A DNA stretch of 64,000 bases from Actinernus sp. WN-2022 (taxonomy: Eukaryota > Cnidaria > Anthozoa > Actiniaria > Actinernidae): the NCBI GenBank assembly GCA_030867875.1, contig JAOWCC010000577.1, positions 155,240,344-155,304,343 on the forward strand, read 5' to 3'. The notes under the pieces are model-generated. The model was not told where the DNA came from. It saw nothing but the letters and a program-made list of their open reading frames with translations, and searched no databases. A program made the position numbers and the translations under genes. How positions within the stretch are numbered: position 1 is the stretch's first letter; every line of letters begins with the position of its first letter. Shown piece after piece: positions 1-12,300 of this stretch.

Positions 1-197
1 AATAAAATAAACAATAATTTATACATGAATACATTACTTGTACATACAATTTTGTAATATGCATTGTAATGAAACAGAAAACCATTTAACATTTACAACT
101 CCATTAGTCTGACAATGATATGAAAAAGTTGATAAAAAAATTCCAAATTATATAAAAAAAATTTTTGACATTTTTGGTCTGACTTGCTTACAAGTAC

Positions 198-287
198 TTA
201 ATTTCAGGTCACAGTCCCTAAGTATTAAAATACACTTAATGCCTGACCTTAAGTTCAGGTCACAGTCCCTAAAATAATATTAAAATA
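198..287. repeat. Two-copy direct repeat in intron
   Basis: A unit of about 37 bases containing TTCAGGTCACAGTCCCTAA occurs at 198-233 and again at 248-287, with a few differences. It lies just downstream, in gene sense, of the HEXXH exon of the minus-strand aminopeptidase, inside the next intron. Nothing else is recognisable in bases 1-292. Confidence 0.7.
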
Positions 288-292
288 CTTAC

Positions 293-327
293 TAAATTTC
301 CAAACCATTGATGAGCAATTTCATGTC
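293..327 (-). CDS. NPEPPS: NPEPPS exon 9: zinc-binding HEXXH exon
   Basis: A 35-base exon between a TGGTGCAG acceptor and a GTAAGT donor. It encodes [11 protein letters not shown], the zinc-binding and catalytic motif of M1 peptidases: two histidines and the general-base glutamate. Its two leading bases complete the glycine codon begun in the preceding exon. Confidence 0.93.
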
Positions 328-3300
328 CTGCACCAATAAATAAAAACATTTGTCATAATTATAGCTTAGTAATGTTGCGAGCTACATGTATGATCGATTG
401 GTCAAATTGTGGGGCCAATTTAATATAACTTTTACATACAGTGTAGATGTGTATTTTACAAGTTTCGCCAATGTCTTAGGTAAAGCAACAATGGCCAGAC
501 TAGTAAAATACATGTGTAAACGTTTTATTGAATTGGCCTCTGGTCTCAAAGAAAATGAAGGAAAAAAAATAACATAACCTTGTTCGCTTGGTCCATACCT
601 TAAGTTATGAATCTTCGTTTTCCCCCTTTTTTACAGGCCGCCCACATGCATCATGTTTGGGCCATAAAGAATTATAGATTATTTTGCAAGATTCATTTTG
701 GGGTAATCAATAATTATAATTACACTTTCTCCTTCCAAATAATTTGGTCTGAAAGAAGTTTACCGTTATATAAACAGACTACAGACTACTGTAAAGAGTA
801 GGTTAAAGTCTGGCTAAAATTCACTCTAATTGTGTACAGCAAACACAGCCAGTGCTTGACCTTAGCGGTAGTCCACTAGTCCTGGACTAGTAAGAAATGT
901 TTCTGGACTAGTAAAAAAATAGAGCCACAAGACTAGTAACTATTCTATAATGTTGTAATGTTTAATAAAAGATAAAAACAAAAACATGTTGTCCTGTGAT
1001 TGTTGTTTCAACGAGTTTCTTCGCAAACATTCCGAAAACAATTGCGAAAAAGCCGAGAAGACTGAACAAGGCTGAGGCGAGGACTGGGCACTAGTCAGCC
1101 CCAGGAGCTCCTGTGTAGGCCACTATCGCCATCATCTTTGTTTTGACTTGTTCACTCATGTGTGTATCATGAAAGGCTTAGAGATCAGCAAATATTGGCA
1201 TGCCGGGACTGCCAGGAATTTTCTCTGGACTAGTAAATTTTCAGCTCTACTAGTCCCAGGACCAGTGATTAAAAAAGTTAAGGTCGAGCACTGACAGCCA
1301 AGGAAAATACATGTATTAAAGTGCATACATGTATAAGCCCTAACCAGTTATGGATGGTCAGTGAGCTATTTTGGTATATACTAAAAATCGTGTGACCAAT
1401 GAAGTCATCGTTACATCATCACCACTAAGTGAATCGTGGGAAAATAATACCATACCTGTCCAAGTTTGAACTGTCTGGCATTACAAATGAGGGAGATATG
1501 GGCATGTAGTTAACATCACGTAACTGATGACGTCATCGATACATCATCACCCCTAGGTGATTGATAGCAACCCACTACCATGTCTGTCCAGGTTTTAGCT
1601 GGCTGGCATTAGATATGAGCGAGATATGGGCATGTACTTAAAATCATGTGACCGATGATGTCATCATTACGTCATTACCACTAGGTGCTTGATAGGGACC
1701 CACTACCATATCTGCCCAGGTTTGAGCCGGCTGGCATTAGAAATGAGGGAGATATCTGCATGTACATGTACTTAATATCATGTGACCAATGACGTCATCA
1801 CCTCTAAGTGATTGATAGGGACCCATAACCACGTCTGTCCAGGTTTGAGGCAGCTGGCATTAAAAACGAGGGAGATAATTTATGGGCATGTACTTAAAAT
1901 CATGTGACCGATGACGTCATCGTTACGTTATCACCACTAGGTGCTTGATAGGGACCTACTACCATGTCTGTCAGGTCTGAGCATGCTAGCATTAGAAATG
2001 AGGGAGATATGGGCATGTACATGTACTTAAAATCAGGTGAGCGATGACGTCTTCATTACGTCATCACCACTAAGTGATTTGTGGGGACCCAATACCATGC
2101 CTGTCCAAGGTTGAACTGTCTGGCATTAGAAATAAGGGAGATATGGGCATTTACTTAAAATCACATGACCGATGTCATCGTTACGTCAACGCCACTAAGT
2201 GATTGATAGGGACCCACTACCATGTCTGTCCAAGTTTGGAGTGTCTGGCATTAAGAAGGTACCGTCAATACATCTTCTCCTGCATGACCAAATCTTTCAA
2301 TTGTTGGACGCGTACCATAAACATCCGTAAATATATCTTCTGAATATCGAACACTATTCGGACAGCCAACGGAGAGTCTCCGATGTACACAGAAAAAAAT
2401 GATCTACATGTACACACCATAAAATGATGAATAAATTAGCTACTGACCCACTCCAATAACTTGTGTTCTGCGCTTGCACACATCCACGAGTTAAAAATAG
2501 ATAATTTGTCTCTACCAGTATGCTTTTGTATAATAAGTGATGTTGGTGATGACATCACATCATTAGCATATTGGAAATATAAACCTTCACATCTTGTAGA
2601 CGTAACACCCAAATCAAGAAATATTCTACCGTTGGACTGTCAGTCTATCCACTTGATGTACAATCGATATCAAACTGGCAAGGGCTTATTTATTACCGTG
2701 AACACCCATGTATAAGCCGCACCCGTAGATAAGCCGCACCCCAAGTTTTGAAGCTTGAATTTAGGAAAAAAACTTTTTTTGAAAAATAAAAAAAAAAATT
2801 AGAAAATCTTTTGTCCAAGTTCACAAACGCTTGAACTTGATGCCAAACTTCTTCCCAAAAAAAATATATATTTTGTTGTTGTTCATAAAAGCTCGTACTT
2901 GAAGCAAAACTTCATCAGATAGTCATAAATACATTATAAATCGCAACTTTAATTCGATCGAATATGGTTCAACTTGCCTTGTCATTTCTTATGTATATTT
3001 TAACCTGCAGTCTTTAAATCACTCCAGAATTCTTCCGCTTTTATTCTCCCATTAACTAACAACAATTCCAAGGAACTGCTTAATTTCTACTTACCGCGTA
3101 AGTAACAGCCTGGGTCCGATTCCCAGGGTGACATCATATACTTAATTCGACTTTGCAATAATTTGAATAAATACTCAGGATTTTGTCTAAAATGACTTTT
3201 TTCTTTACTAACAACTCACAAACTTCATGTATGTATATTTTCTATAAATCAATGTTGTTGTGATACATGTAGAAAGGCGCCATGGAGGATAATGCATTAA

Positions 3301-6300
3301 TGAGATGTCACCCCAGGGATCGACCCAGGCTTTTTACTTAGTAATATGGGGTCATGGGTCAGGAAAGGTCAGTTTTCAGCATTTCAAACAAGCGTAGAAA
3401 ATAGAGTATTATCTGTAAACCAAAAATTTCTTCGCAGAAGTACTCAAAACCTTTCACAGGTTCATATTAAGTAGAAAAACTTCAAGAAGGGTTAGAGGCA
3501 ACTTAATAATTATATTATTTTTAAGAGGTACATGTACATGTATGATGTAGTCACCAAATAATATTATACATCAGCTAAAACGTTTCTAAAGAGCTCAACA
3601 ACTAATGAATTATGCCTTTGTTACTTACTGTAATATGAACCTACCAACAACAAGTGCAACCCACTGTTTAGCAGCAGATGACGAATTCTCAGGATCAATC
3701 AACAGAGCTGTCTCCCTATACAACAGTAAGATCAGTATTATAGGAGGGTCATACAAAAATATCAGCCAATGTGTTAAGACAGCTGGCTTAATTAATATTA
3801 CTCTATTACAATAATAGCAGATTCCATGTACATAGTACATCCAAGACACAAAACTGTATTCACCTCCTAATATTCTTGCCACATGAATTTTGTTTTCTTC
3901 TCTTGAAACATTTGCAATGATATAATGGTGTTAATTTGAATTCATATGGGTAACCAACCAACCTACAATTTGTACATGTACCTACCTACCATGTACAAAC
4001 CAACCAACCTACCTGATAACCAACATACCTACCAACCATGTACCTACATTGTACCTACCACCTACCATGTACCAATCAACCTATCTACACCAACCAACCA
4101 GCCTACCCCACCTACAGTACCGCCGGGAATTATAGGGACATTTACCGCGGCTGTCAATGCCCGAGGTTTTACCGCGAAAAACTGCGGTCATTTTTGCGGT
4201 GACCGCGGTCACTCCTGAGGTCGCCGCGGTCACTTTTGAGGTCGCCGCGATAATCGTGCCGCGGTGGTCATGCCGCGGCGCTAACCGCGACCGCATGTAA
4301 CATCTACATGTACATCTCATACATTTTACTTTGAAGCAGTTGGCTTCGTTAGAACGTGAGCGTGAACGGCGGTCTCGAGTAAGAAAGACAACTTACGAAA
4401 ATTAACAGAAGATTATTAACGAGCCGTGTGTTAAAAAAATGCTTATTTTAAAGCAGTTGGCTTCGTTAGTTAATCAGAACGCGAACGGCGGTCTCGAGTA
4501 AGAAAGACAACTTACGAAAATTAACAGAAGATTGTTAGCGTGCCGTGGCTTAAGAAATGCTTAAAAAGAAGCGGTTGGCTTCGTTACAGTATTGTGCAAA
4601 AGTCATGCAAACATATTTCGACGAATTTCGCTCTTTGTTCAGCGACATTTCAACGATTTGTCAAACGAAAATTTGGACCAGTTATCGAAGTATCGTGATC
4701 CAAAACGTGTCTGTTGATTGCACAATTACGTATTTTAACCTTTCTTTCACTAGGATTAAATTCGAATTCAAACAAACAGTTTTACAAACGTACGGTAAGA
4801 TGGTTTTGGTAAATACCCTGCGTGCCAGAGGCATCAAAAAGTTGAGATTCTTACTGCGCAGTATAATAAAAGTTCCTGTCAATCGTGAACTGTCAGCCAG
4901 ACGCGTGTCTCATTTCTGACACAAATACCGCGGGGAAAGTAATTTCCATTTACGCGAATTGACTGATCTGATTCGATGCATTAAAGCTCTTAATTCAAAA
5001 GGAATTGCACTTTCCGAGTAGAAGTTTTCTGGTAAGAGTATAGAAGTTTTTGTACGTCTTTCAATATGACAAACGTTGCTTCAAAACTCTGTCGCTGTTC
5101 TGTAAAAACATCAGACTGACACGTTCACGCCTGACTGATTGCACGTGGAAATTCAGACTCCAAGAAGAGTTGAGAATTTAATATGCAAACATTTACGATT
5201 ATTTCTGCGGAAACCTTTTGATACTAGTAACAAGACAAGGATCTGCCGTAAATGTGAAACTACACTGAAGCAAAAGTTTATTTGGTTTTAAGAACGCGAA
5301 CGGCGGTCTCGAGTAAGAAAAACAACTTACGAAAGTTAACAGAAGATTGTTAGCGGGTCGTCTCTCAAGAAATGCTTATTTTGAAGCAGTTGGTTTCGTT
5401 AGTTAATAAGAACGCGAACGGCGGTCTCAAGTAAGAAAGACAACTTACGAAAGTTAACAGAAGATTGTTTACGAGAAGTTTAATGCCGGTGATCGTTCTT
5501 TGGGAGTTTAGGCTCAATGCATAAGCTGTTTGTCATCCATCACATTCAAAGCTTTCAAGTACGAAGACTGCTAACAACGTACATGTATGTCCATTGCGGC
5601 ACCGCGGCAAGCACCTCGGTTTATCACCTCAGTTTGCAACCGCGGCGTCCTCAAAAACTATTGCGGTCATTTGTGCGGTGACCGCGGTCATTTGTGCGGT
5701 GACCGCGGCGCCGTACTGCGGCTCCGCATCTGGTGCATGAGGTTTTTCCGCGGTCGGATGTCCCTATAATTCCCGGCGGTACTGTACATTGTACCTCGAC
5801 CTACCTACATAATAATTATTATTGTACCAACAAACCAACCTACCTACCTACATGTACCTGCCTATAGGCTACCTACCTATCATATAAAAAAATAGCCTCT
5901 GTGATAAGTGCAATTAAATGCATAAGGGACTTTGTCCCCCACAAAATACTTCTTATGGTTTACAATGCTTTAGTTCAACCGCGCTTTAATTACTGCAGTG
6001 TGGTGTGGGGTAACTGTAACAAAGGCCTTTCTAAAAAGCTCCAAAAACTTCAGAACCATGCCATGAGCATAGTAACTTTTTCAAGTTATGATATCAGTGC
6101 CGAAGAGTTATTTACGTCTCTAAATTGGAAAAAGCTTGATCATCAACGTAAAGTAGATAAATCAATGTTGGTGTATAAAGCTTTGCATAATGAAACCCCA
6201 GAGTATTTGAGCTCAAAATGTATTAATAGATCTGAAATAACACATTTTAGTCTAAGATTAATTCAGAAAATAAACTGGCAGTACCGCTCCCGCACACAGA

Positions 6301-9300
6301 CTATTACAAAATAAGTTTTAGTTATAGCGAAGTGGTGCTGTGGAACAGTTTACCCCAAAACCTAAGACAGGCATCATCACTGACAGACTTTAAAGTGCAA
6401 GTACAATGTATCATGTCAAAAAAAAATCATATTGTACTATTGTGTTCGTTTCTCACAAAAAGGTATTGATCTTGCAAATTTTGTAACATTTCTGGCATTT
6501 AATCCCTAATTTTGGTTACTTTTCATGGATCCTGTGACATCATAAGATTAATCAACTCCCTCTCTAGAGAAAACTACTACAATAGAATCCCGTAGGTTTT
6601 CATTGTGACATCACAAGATGAATCACTCCTGCAATTCAGCGTTTATCCTAGTTTAATTTCTGCTCCTGCCTCTCAAAGTTAGACAACTGAAGTATAACAC
6701 AAACAGAATTTGGGGCAAAAAGAGTTCATGTTGTTTTATGGCAATACTTGCACTTTAAGTCTGAAATAATTTGCCATGACTTTCAGGGTGATATGTCATA
6801 ATAATGACACACGATAAACACAGTGTCTTTGTAATGCAGGATTTTTAGTTTGTTTGATCATGTAGTTTAGTTTCTAGTAGTATTATGGTATTATTCGTGT
6901 ATTATTAGTGTTAGAATTATTAGTATTTGATGGAAATCATTATGGCTATTTTATTCTTATTTTTTGACTTTTTATTGTTATTATATGTTACATTATTATA
7001 TATATTTAAGCCTGAAGGACACACCATGTATTAATAAAGTTTTATCCTATCCTAGCCAACCTACCAACCTACATGTACCTACAAATGTACCTACCAACCA
7101 ACCAGCCTATCTACCTACCAGCTCGAGATATTACTTGAGATCGCCGTTCACGTTCTTATTAACTAACAAAGCCAACTGCTTCGTAAGACACGGACCGCTA
7201 ACTTTTGTTTTTGATCACACTTCATCAGTCATCTTTCTACTCGAGACCGTCATTCGCATTCTTATTAACTAACGAAACTAACTGCTTCAAAACAAGCATT
7301 TCTTAAGATACAGCCTGCTAACAATCTTCTGTTAACTTTCGTAAGTCGTCTTTCTTATTAGAGACCGCTGTACGCGTTCTTATTAACTAACGAAGCCAAC
7401 TGCTTCAAAATATAATGTATGAGATGTACATGTAGATGTTACATGAGGTCGCCGTTAGCGTGCGGCAGGACCACCGCGGCGACCTCAAAAGTGATGCGGT
7501 CACCTCAAAAAATGACCGGGGCATTTCATGCGGCACAGCCATGGTAAATGTCCCTATAATTTCCTGCGGTACTGTACCTACCAACCAACCCCACCTCAGT
7601 GCCTGTCTGCCCATACAAGCCTACCTACCTACATTTGTACCCACATGTATACCTACCCACCAACCAACTTTACAATGTACAAGTACCAACCTACAATGTA
7701 CCAGGTGGGCTGGTTGATTACTGTAACATTTACATGTTTGTACAAGTGTGTAAATATGGTCAGATAGCTGTCTACTAGCCTCTTCTATTTGTCAGCCAGT
7801 ACTCTATACTGGAACAAAATGTTTTTTTTGGTACGTATAGCCACACGAAAAAATAAACAGCCCCAGTTTTTTCCAGACAGCACAGTTACAATTGTTATCA
7901 GACAAAACACTGGCATAATTATATATGTCATCCCAAATAGCAGTCTTTATCACAAAAATAACCTTGTGAAGCACAGTTGAATATACTCATGAATATAGAA
8001 TTTACCCTACATGTATATAAATGAATACCTTTACCTTTATCCCATACATCATGCACATTATTTAAAAAATCGATTTTTGCTTAGTTTGTAAATATGTCAT
8101 ATATATATTCATTACAACATCAGCAAAGGAGATGTCATATAGAAATTATAATTATTGTAATACAAACAAACAAAATACTGTATCAACAAAGAAATAGCTA
8201 GAATGAAAAATGTAGTGACCAACCTGTAAGTTACAAGCCCCCAGTTTTCCATGGCACCTAATGATACAATAGAGTAAGTCGATTTAACAAGTAGAAAACA
8301 GGAATCTAACTACATTGTACTATCAGACTGAGGTGATTTGCAGTATGGCATCATTTGCTTACAGCATTCAGAATCCTTTTCTAATTCTTTTTCTTATTCA
8401 CATTTTTTAACTCCTTTGAGAATTATACCAACTGAAGACAGCTAGACCATGGAAGAATAAAAGAATATCATCTGAAATGAATTCTGGTACAAAGTTGCAG
8501 TACATGTAATTGTGATGTCATACATAAATGCAAATTGCCTATTACAATGAACATGTTTCCAAGACTATGTTTTACATACCTGCTGCAAAATCAGGAATGG
8601 CTATCAAGTCCATTTTAGGAAGAGGATAGCTGATACCAAAGTAATCTTTGTAAAATGGTAGGGTCTTGACAGCAACCTTGTTGTGATAGAAACAAAGTAA
8701 ATTGTAATATTAAAGGTTCTTAATCTGATTAAAGCAGCTGTAGTCATCAGGTTTCTGGCCATCATTATAAATACTGTATCACAAATCCGTAAATTGGAAA
8801 GTTTTGTTTTCTTTTTACTGTGATTGGTTATTGTTGTCTAAGTGATCCTCAGGTTACAGTAGTCACAAAGTAAAATATATTTGAACCATTTTATCCAGGG
8901 AAAACCCAAAACCCAAGGCATGTACAAATGTGTATCTGACACCCACCTCTAGAGCAAACTGGCCCTGTATACTCTTGCCCTTAGGAGTGTAGACTCTGAC
9001 ATCAACACCATCAGCATCTTTGTCCTCCACATAATCAAATTCACCAACTACAAATGCCAGTAGGTATGTGGACATTACTGGAGTGCGTGCATATTTGACA
9101 ACCTTGAGAGAGTTATCATTGTTGACTTCCTTCTCCTCAATAACATTCTGCACATACAGAAATAACAAACTAAGTTTATAGAAATTATATTTGTACATGC
9201 TAACCTTCATGTAAACACAAATATAATGTACATGACTGTACAGTATTATTATAATTTGTTATATTGATTTGTTTAAGGGTAAGAAACTCGTGTGCATGCT

Positions 9301-12300
9301 TTATTGACAGCACATGCCAACTGTACTATGAACAAAACAAAAAAACGAATACTGCAAGGCTGCAGAAGTAATGCAGTAAGTGCATGTAACAGTCCAACAA
9401 AATTTCTCAATAGTAACCTAATTTTAATGATTAAATTGTGGCTAAATGTAATTTAGGCATAGTTAACCTCGAGACAATGCTGACCAGCGGTCGTCCCCAT
9501 ACGAGACAGGGTTGGGGTGGCCCAGGGGTTTGCTAGTGTCACGAGTACATTGCTTGTTGTGGCATTCTTAGCATTTCGCTGATCGTCGCGGATCTCTGCT
9601 TGTTTGCTTGCTTTGCTTGTTTGCTGATTTTTGCGGATCAGTGCTCTATTAGCCGTTAGTGTCATGGCAAGACGAACGAGAAATAGTTTGGACAGCAGCA
9701 TGTTTACAGCATCATCCACGGAATCGTCAGTGCCCACTACTTCGGCGACCACGTGCTCTTTCCCGTTTCCATTGGCAGGAATTTTGGCAGTTGGTACCCA
9801 AGGCCAAGTCCATTCCAGTGCTAATTCCACAGCAATTCCTGGAGGACCTAATCTCTCCCAATTAGAACGTCGTTGCAGGAACTTTCTATAGACTGAGGGT
9901 CTTGCCTTGTCTACTCGCAATACATATGCTTCCGCTCAAAATAGGTTTGTGAATTTTTGCCAGCAGCTTGGGAAAGTTCACCCAAATGGTTCACCTTGTC
10001 CAGCAGAGGAATGGACTCTATGCCTCTTTGCTACGTTTTTGTCAGATTCCGTCCAACATTCAAGCATTAAAGTATACCTCTCTGCCATTAGATCTCTTCA
10101 CATTGAACAGGGCCTCCCAGACCCCTTAATTAATTGTTTACAACTTCAGAGGGTGGTGCGTGGCATTAAACGCAGGCAAGGTTGTTCGTCATCCCAACGC
10201 TTACCAATCACTGATGACATCATGATGGTCATCTTTGGATCCTTGGATTTGAGTCTACCAGATCACTGTATGTTTTGGGGAGCCTGCACTCTTGCATACT
10301 TTGGCTTCCTCAGATCAGCCGAATTTACAGTTCCAAGTTTGGCCAGTTTTTCTCAAGCTATCCACCTGTGTTTTGGAGACGTAGCAGTGGACTCTGGTGT
10401 AGCTCCATCCTGCATGCGAATAAAGATTAAGGCCTCTAAAACAGACCCGTTCCGCAAAGGGTGTTTTATCCACATTGGGTTGGGAAAGTCTCCCCTGTGT
10501 GCAGTGCATGCAATGATGGCATATTTGTCAATCAGAGGCATTGAATGGATGTGGTCCTCTCTTCCTGCTGCAAGGTGGCCAGCCATTGACACGAACTCTC
10601 CTCACTAGTTGGGTAAGGCAAATTTTGGTGGCAGCAGGAGTTCCTGGCAACTATTCGAGTCATAGTTTTCGCATCGGAGCAGCGACTGTGGCAGCTCGCA
10701 GTGGTATCCCTGATCGTCTTATTCAAGCAATGGGCCGATGGAAAAGCAATGCCTATCAGCTTTACATCAGAACACCTACTGAAGCATTGGCGCGTCTGTC
10801 ACACCAGCTGGTCTAAAGGCAAGCTTGTAGACTAGGGGTATGTACGTCTTGCTAGTTCTCTGTGACTTTGCATAATTATGCGGGGGGAATGGTGCTTGGG
10901 GGATTGTTTGGAGTCGGAGGTTCCATGTTACCCTTTCACAAGGCCCCTCCGTTCTCCAAGCACCTTGGAGTATGGATATTGGTGGTGGGCTGTGATTCGG
11001 TTGCCATGGTAACCTCCTTGCGTCGTCGGTAGGTTGAATCGTTTGTGCATCCCCACCCTGGAAAGGCACCTACCTCCAAGCTCATCTATTGGTGATGAGT
11101 TTAAATTGTGGCTAAATGTAATTTAGGCATAGTTAACCTCGAGACAATGCTGACCAGCGGTCGTCCCCATACGAGACAGGGTTGGGGTGGTCCAGGGGTT
11201 TGCTAGTGTCACGAGTACATTGCTTGTTGTGGCATTCTTAGCATTTCGCTGATCGTCGCGGATCTCTGCTTGTTTGCTTGCTTTGCTTGTTTGCTGATTT
11301 TTGCGGATCAGTGCTCCCTCCCTCCCTCCCTAATGGTAAGTGTAGGATTAGGTAAGTATTCCACTGAATCTTCAGTGTGACGGGTGCCATGTGGTGGGCT
11401 GTGATTCGGTTGCCATGGTAACCTCCTTGCGTCGTCGGTAGGTTGAATCGTTTGTGCATCCCCACCCTGGAAAGGCACCTACCTCCAAGCTCATCTATTG
11501 GTGATGAGTTTAATAAGCAAATAATATAATAATACAGGTTGGTATATGGTTCCACAAATAATAATAATAATAAAGTACCAACCTATACATCTCTTTTCAA
11601 AAGAGATTTCAGATAAATATACTTACCATGTTTGACAAGGCCACCCTGTCCTTTGGTACTACAAGGGTCACATCAAATGTTGCCTTATGTGCAGGCTCAT
11701 CCCAGCAGGGAAAGGCACGACGAGCATCAGTTGGCTGAAAAAATTATCAATCTCCATGAAAAACAAATAAAATTAAGATCATCAATGTTATAAAATTTAA
11801 TTGGCATGGGGTTCCTTTAAAAAAAAAAGGGTTTAAATTTCAGGTACCGGTACTCATCAGCTGGCAGAGTTGCAAGCTACTATTCTTGGGTTGCTTTATA
11901 ATCCTAGTACTGTACATACTTTTGCCAAATAATAGAAATGAGATGTTTAATTACCAAAACAGAACTCAAAGATTTATTTGACACAGCCGAGAGTTAAATA
12001 GCCTGATTCTCAGATGGTACGAGGTTGTCCACTCACTTCCTGGGAAGTGAGCACTGCTTGGACATAGAATTACCTGATGTACCATCTGAAAATCAACTGA
12101 GAGTAAAAAGACCTACATGTACAAGTAAGTTTTGTGAGTAAGTATATGCTTGGCCATCTCGTTTGATCAGATTCTTTCTTCAAAATTCAAGTTTTAATTC
12201 TGCATATGTGAATAATAATGAGCTGTGTACTTTCTTATTTGAACCTTAAATTTATTTACTTTGATCAATTCTTTATGAAACCCCCAGGCCTGGTAAAGTA

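Larger units (their letters stand above)
3950..7705. repeat. CCTA/CCAA tetranucleotide array split by three insertions
   Basis: Imperfect CCTACCTACC/CCAACCAACC sequence occurs at 3950-4114, 5785-5880, 7056-7128 and 7575-7705. The blocks between them are a complete TIR element, a non-LTR 3' fragment and an end fragment of the same TIR family. The simplest reading is one microsatellite hit three times. Proline/threonine-rich frames read from it are artefacts of the repeat. Confidence 0.75.
9431..11513 (+). mobile_element. Tyrosine-recombinase element with split direct repeats (Ngaro/PAT-like order), internally reduced
   Basis: Repeats lie in the order A1 (9431-9646), recombinase, B1 (10982-11104), A2 (11101-11316), 74 unique bases, B2 (11391-11513). 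A1 and A2 are 216 bases each and differ at one visible position (9521 C, 11191 T). B1 and B2 (123 bases) are identical by eye. The A1-ORF-B1A2-B2 layout is the split-direct-repeat plan known from PAT and Ngaro members of the DIRS order. Only the recombinase is present: no gag, reverse transcriptase or RNase H was found. It sits in NPEPPS intron 4. Confidence 0.85.

Noticed and set aside
1353..2262. CRISPR-like array
   Set aside because: Units of about 125 bp are continuous tandem copies with no unique spacers, in a eukaryotic intron; it is a minisatellite.
4081..4320. Thr/Ala-rich protein on the minus strand
   Set aside because: It is a translation of the GC-rich GCGGTCACC zone of a TIR element.
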